From positions 1 through 7,754 of the forward strand of contig JAMOPH010000354.1 in NCBI GenBank assembly GCA_027064665.1: a stretch of DNA of 7,754 bases. Direction: 5' to 3'. The translations under genes were made by a program, and so were the position numbers. The stretch comes from a bacterium (GTDB lineage Bacteria; UBP14; UBA6098; B30-G16). Positions 5,293 to 7,754 of this stretch are shown here, piece after piece (within the stretch, counting starts at the first letter, position 1; each line of letters starts with the position of its first letter). Below the pieces are notes generated by a model that did no database searches, was not told where the DNA came from, and worked only from the letters and a program-made list of their open reading frames with translations.

Positions 5293-6414
5293 TCACACTC
5301 CCGGGAAGAACGCCGCCTCGTCAACTTTCTCGGGAACCTCGCGCCCCGTCTCCATCTGATAGCGGATGAGCGCCACATCCTCCGGCGACGGCACAAACGG
5401 ATAGTTGCGCACCCCCGGACCGGGACGGGAATTCCCAAACGGTCTGTTGCACGCCACGGTCCTGCCGTCCTTGCCCGCGCAACCGGAGGTCATAAACGGA
5501 TAGCCGGTGTCAATTATCTCGTCCAGTTCGCGCCGGGGAATGCCGAAGTCAACGATTCTGCCGGTGTCGGGGTCAAATCTCATCCGGTCGTAGGAGGAAA
5601 TTCCCTCATCAATTAGATATCTTGCAATCTGGACGCGGCGGTATTGGTCAATCGGCGGCGGGGAAAACTCCTCCATATCCGAGCCCTCCTCGGGGTAGAA
5701 CGAGAACAGGTGCGTCTCCCCGCCCAGATCCCGGGAAAGTTGAATTGCCGCCACCATTTCCCTTTCGGTCTCGCCGAGCCCGACAATCAGATGGCTTCCC
5801 ACCTGACCCCGTCCGAAGACCTCAACTGCCTCTTTGTAAAATTCCCAGTATCGGTCCCATCTGTGCGGGGCGCGCCGGGATTTTCCGCGGTATTTCTCAA
5901 ACAACTCCGGCGTGGCGGCATCAACCGCAACACCAATCTTGTCCGCGCCCGCATCTTTGAACCTTTTGAGGTCCTCCTTTGTGGTGACCATCGGCGAGGC
6001 AAGAACCGAAATCGGAATATCGGTTTTTTCGCGGTATCTACGGATGACCTCAACCGTGTCGTCAACACACTGGCGGCGGGTGAGCATAGATATGCAGACG
6101 CGCTGGAGATTCTGTTGTTCCTCAAGTTCCGCGGTCCGCTGGACGACCAAATCCGTTTCGTAAATGGGCCAGTCCACACGGATGAAGGTTTTGTCGGGTC
6201 TGTCAAGTTGGCGGGCTGAAGCCGGCGGGTGAATGGGGTCTCTGCGGGAGCGGTTGAGACCGCAGTAGGCGCAGTTGCCCGCACAGGGCTGGTCATAGAC
6301 GAGCAAAAGATTTATGCAGTATAGCCTCGCGCCGCGCCAGAAAAGCCCCGGACGAAGTCTCAGCGTCATAGCGGCGGCAAGGCTTGTGCGGATATACTCC
6401 GGAGAATTCGGCAT
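5293..6414 (-). CDS. radical SAM enzyme, BioB/lipoyl-synthase-like
   Basis: The product has 373 residues. The radical SAM cluster motif CAGNCAYC (C44, C48, C51; CX3CX2C) follows the short strand YCINLLLVYDQP, and barrel features follow (SMLTRRQ, ISVLASPM, ADKIGVAVDAATPELFEKYRG, GSHLIVGLGETEREM). This order resembles biotin synthase and its relatives. The C-terminus holds a second motif, SGC-AGKDGRTVA-CNRPFGNSRPG (about C312 and C322), then VRNYPF. The extra cysteines could bind an auxiliary Fe-S cluster or a sulfur donor, as in sulfur-inserting enzymes such as LipA or the two-part LipS1/LipS2. That link is inference, and no partner gene is present. The ATG at 6412-6414 is chosen because it follows GGGAGGG. 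An in-frame extension upstream runs through rnpB on the opposite strand and is not real. The gene is monocistronic and divergent from rnpB. Confidence 0.85.
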   Translation of the reverse strand: MPNSPEYIRTSLAAAMTLRLRPGLFWRGARLYCINLLLVYDQPCAGNCAYCGLNRSRRDPIHPPASARQLDRPDKTFIRVDWPIYETDLVVQRTAELEEQQNLQRVCISMLTRRQCVDDTVEVIRRYREKTDIPISVLASPMVTTKEDLKRFKDAGADKIGVAVDAATPELFEKYRGKSRRAPHRWDRYWEFYKEAVEVFGRGQVGSHLIVGLGETEREMVAAIQLSRDLGGETHLFSFYPEEGSDMEEFSPPPIDQYRRVQIARYLIDEGISSYDRMRFDPDTGRIVDFGIPRRELDEIIDTGYPFMTSGCAGKDGRTVACNRPFGNSRPGPGVRNYPFVPSPEDVALIRYQMETGREVPEKVDEAAFFPGV

Positions 6415-6463
6415 AATCGCCCTCCCTTTTGACCTGAAGGAAAAAATACAAAAAATTCCCACA

Positions 6464-6516
6464 GGGGCAAAAACTTTTATTCGCCGGGGCAAAAAACTTT
6501 CAGGGGGCTGGCAAAA
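6464..6516. repeat. three GGCAAAA boxes at exact 22-bp spacing
   Basis: GGCAAAA occurs at 6466-6472, 6488-6494 and 6510-6516, each 22 bp apart. The first two belong to longer near-identical copies, GGGGCAAAAACTTT (6464-6477) and the same with one more A (6486-6500). A fourth partial box, TGCAAAA, is at 6522-6528. They lie in the control region between the divergent radical SAM gene and rnpB, so tandem regulator sites two helical turns apart are possible. Confidence 0.6.
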
Positions 6517-6520
6517 GGTC

Positions 6521-6549
6521 TTGCAAAACGGTGCGGGAATTGATAAACT
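6521..6549 (+). promoter_or_regulatory. candidate promoter of rnpB
   Basis: TTGCAA (6521-6526), a 17-base spacer and TAAACT (6544-6549) form a moderate sigma70-type promoter, helped by an extended -10 TGA at 6541-6543. Transcription would begin near 6556, about 14 bases before the RNase P helix P1. TATACA at 6549-6554 is an alternative -10 without a good -35. Confidence 0.5.
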
Positions 6550-6569
6550 ATACACAAAGAAAAGTAACT

Positions 6570-6986
6570 GCTGAGTCGGAAACGAGAAAGACGAGGAGGG
6601 AAATGGGGATGCCCTAAGTGGGAGGAAAGTCCGGGCTTCCACGAGCCAGCACGCCCCGTAACACGGGGGCTCCGTAAGGAGCGGAAAGCGCCACAGAGAC
6701 AATACCGCCTGGAGGTTCCGAGCGCGCGCCCGATTTTTGCGCCGGAGCCGAAAGGTAAGGGTGAAAAGTGAGGGAGTAAGACCCCTCTCCCCTGCTGGAG
6801 ACAGCAGGAGGTGGCAAGCCCTGTGCGGAAGCAAGGTCAAGCAGGGGTAGGGTGGCTCTCCCATAACCCCGGGTGGACCGCGAGGACCTTCAGGGCAACC
6901 TGAAGGCAAGATAAATGTCCCCGCCCGAGTTCCCTCGGGAACAGAACCCGGCTTATTTCCCTCCTCGGTCTTCCCTCCGGCTCAGC
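6570..6986 (+). ncRNA. rnpB: RNase P RNA (bacterial type A-like)
   Basis: This is the catalytic RNA that trims 5' leaders from tRNA precursors. Conserved regions appear in order: GAGGAAAGTCCGGGC (6622-6636; CR-I, 5' side of P4), CCACAGAGACAATACCGCC (CR-II), GGTAAGGGTGAAA (CR-III), GGTGGCAAGCCC, and finally AAGATAAATGTCC with ACAGAACCCGGCTTA (CR-IV/V, 3' side of P4, ending near 6955). P1 is closed by GAGGAGGGAAAT (6593-6604) with ATTTCCCTCCTC (6955-6966). It extends through GAC/GTC and AA/TT to an outer helix, GCTGAGTCGGA (6570-6580) with TCCGGCTCAGC (6976-6986). P2 is GGGGA (6605-6609) with TCCCC (6918-6922). P3 is only about three pairs, CCC/GGG around TAAGT. The ends are set by the limits of P1 and could be trimmed further inward. 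No terminator follows, so it probably shares a transcript with recJ. Confidence 0.95.
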
Positions 6987-7039
6987 CAACATCCCCATAC
7001 GGGGGAAAGGAGGTGCCCGATGAAGTGGGTGTTGGCTGA
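6982..7039 (+). promoter_or_regulatory. hairpin enclosing the recJ ribosome-binding site and start codon
   Basis: TCAGCCAACA (6982-6991) and TGTTGGCTGA (7030-7039) are perfectly complementary over 10 bp. The 38-base loop holds a small CCCC-ATAC-GGGG hairpin (6993-7004), a near-perfect Shine-Dalgarno AAAGGAGGTG (7006-7015) and the ATG at 7020. The 5' arm overlaps the last five bases of RNase P helix P1 (6982-6986), so the two structures cannot fully form together. Control of recJ translation by this fold is inference. Confidence 0.5.
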
Positions 7040-7754
7040 ACGCGAAGACCCCGCCCTATCGTCGCAGTTGGCTAAAGAACTGAAAATCCCCGGCATAATA
7101 GCCCAAATCCTGGTCAACCGGGGACTAAAAACCGTCTCACAACTCAAATCCTTTTTCTATCCTTCACTTTCCGACCTTTCCGACCCGTTCCTTCTGCCCG
7201 ATATGGAAAAGGCGGTGGACAGAATCCTTGAGGCTCTGCGGAACCGGGAAAGAATCGTCATATTCGGAGACTACGATGTGGATGGAATAACCTCAACTGC
7301 GCTTTTGTATTATGTCCTCTCCCGCTTCGGCGCCGATGTCATATACTATCTTCCCGACAGGCTACTGGAAGGATACGGGCTTTCCGAAAAGGGAATAGAC
7401 GAGGCGATAGACAGAGGCGCAAGCCTTCTGATTTCTGTGGACTGCGGAATAACCGGGATTGAGAGTGTCAGATATGCCCAATCCCGTGGGCTGGACTGCA
7501 TAATCACTGACCATCACGAACCCGGCGAGGAAATTCCCGATGCGGTGGCGGTGGTTGACCCAAAACTTATGGATGAGGATGCGCCGTTCAGAGAACTTGC
7601 CGGTGTGGGAGTTGCCTACAAATTAGCCGATGCCCTGTATGAGAAACTGGGCGAGGACAAAACCTTTCTGCACGAGCATCTGGACCTTGTGGGTCTGGGG
7701 ACCGTCGCCGACATAGTCCCGCTGACGGGTGAAAACCGCATCCTGGCGAAATTC
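7020..7754 (+). CDS. recJ: single-stranded-DNA-specific exonuclease RecJ (N-terminal part)
   Basis: RecJ degrades single-stranded DNA 5' to 3' in recombination and repair. Only the first 245 codons are inside the window; full RecJ is usually about 560-580 residues. The DHH phosphoesterase core is clear. Motif I is IVIFGDYDVDGITS (79-92, with D84, D86, D88). Motif II is LLISVDCGIT (136-145, D141). Motif III is CIITDHHEPG (160-169, D164, H165, H166). AGVGVAYKL (194-202) and LDLVGLGTVADIVPL (221-235, D231) follow. All expected metal-binding residues in this part are present. The opening MKWVLAE, followed by the ELKIPGIIAQILVNRGLKT segment, is the normal RecJ start, and AAAGGAGGTG lies just upstream of the ATG. 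The gene follows rnpB by about 33 bases with no terminator visible. Confidence 0.97.
   Translation, partial: MKWVLAEREDPALSSQLAKELKIPGIIAQILVNRGLKTVSQLKSFFYPSLSDLSDPFLLPDMEKAVDRILEALRNRERIVIFGDYDVDGITSTALLYYVLSRFGADVIYYLPDRLLEGYGLSEKGIDEAIDRGASLLISVDCGITGIESVRYAQSRGLDCIITDHHEPGEEIPDAVAVVDPKLMDEDAPFRELAGVGVAYKLADALYEKLGEDKTFLHEHLDLVGLGTVADIVPLTGENRILAKF

Noticed and set aside
5014..5616. Plus-strand ORF of 200 codons after frr
   Set aside because: It reads through the strong terminator, the 21-bp repeats and the antisense strand of the radical SAM gene. It has no Shine-Dalgarno of its own, and the composition is typical of a shadow frame.
6415..6909. In-frame upstream extension of the radical SAM gene to 538 residues
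   Set aside because: The added part lies antisense to rnpB and its promoter and is low in family similarity. The ATG at 6414 with GGGAGGG gives the expected start.

Overview
The window is about 7.75 kb of bacterial chromosome with roughly 50% GC. It carries mostly housekeeping genes, densely packed and on alternating strands. The initiator tRNA, bacterial type A-like RNase P RNA, ribosome recycling factor and RecJ show that it is bacterial. A secreted beta-helix protein with a YPNPF-type C-terminal sorting module, an archease, a stand-alone DUF362 protein and a BioB/LipS-like radical SAM enzyme suggest an FCB-related or WOR-3-like candidate phylum. That placement is inference. No mobile element, phage gene or CRISPR array is visible.

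Layout: (1) 1-700, plus strand: the tail of an unidentified ORF, an archease gene (56-466), then an initiator tRNA (559-632) with its own strong promoter and a bidirectional terminator at 654-685. (2) 722-2818, minus strand: a 698-residue secreted right-handed beta-helix protein. (3) 2819-3244: a 426-bp divergent control region with a promoter for each side, two palindromes and a foldable 5' leader. (4) 3245-5014, plus strand: a DUF362 protein and frr, ending in a bidirectional hairpin terminator. (5) 5083-5292: intergenic DNA with six degenerate 21-bp tandem repeats. (6) 5293-6414, minus strand: the radical SAM enzyme. (7) 6415-6569: a divergent promoter region with three GGCAAAA boxes exactly 22 bp apart. 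(8) 6570-7754, plus strand: rnpB, then recJ, which runs off the end. No terminator is visible between rnpB and recJ.

Four elements concern RNA processing or translation (archease, initiator tRNA, frr, rnpB), but there is no clear shared operon. The points most worth following up are: a 10-bp hairpin that encloses the recJ Shine-Dalgarno and start codon and competes with the base of RNase P helix P1; a closed, possibly regulatory RNA domain upstream of the DUF362 gene; a C1xC72 end mismatch in the initiator tRNA; an RNase P RNA with a very long P1 and a minimal P3; the two 21-22 bp periodic arrays flanking the radical SAM gene; and that enzyme's C-terminal CX9CNRPFGN motif. I see no clearly new multi-gene system.
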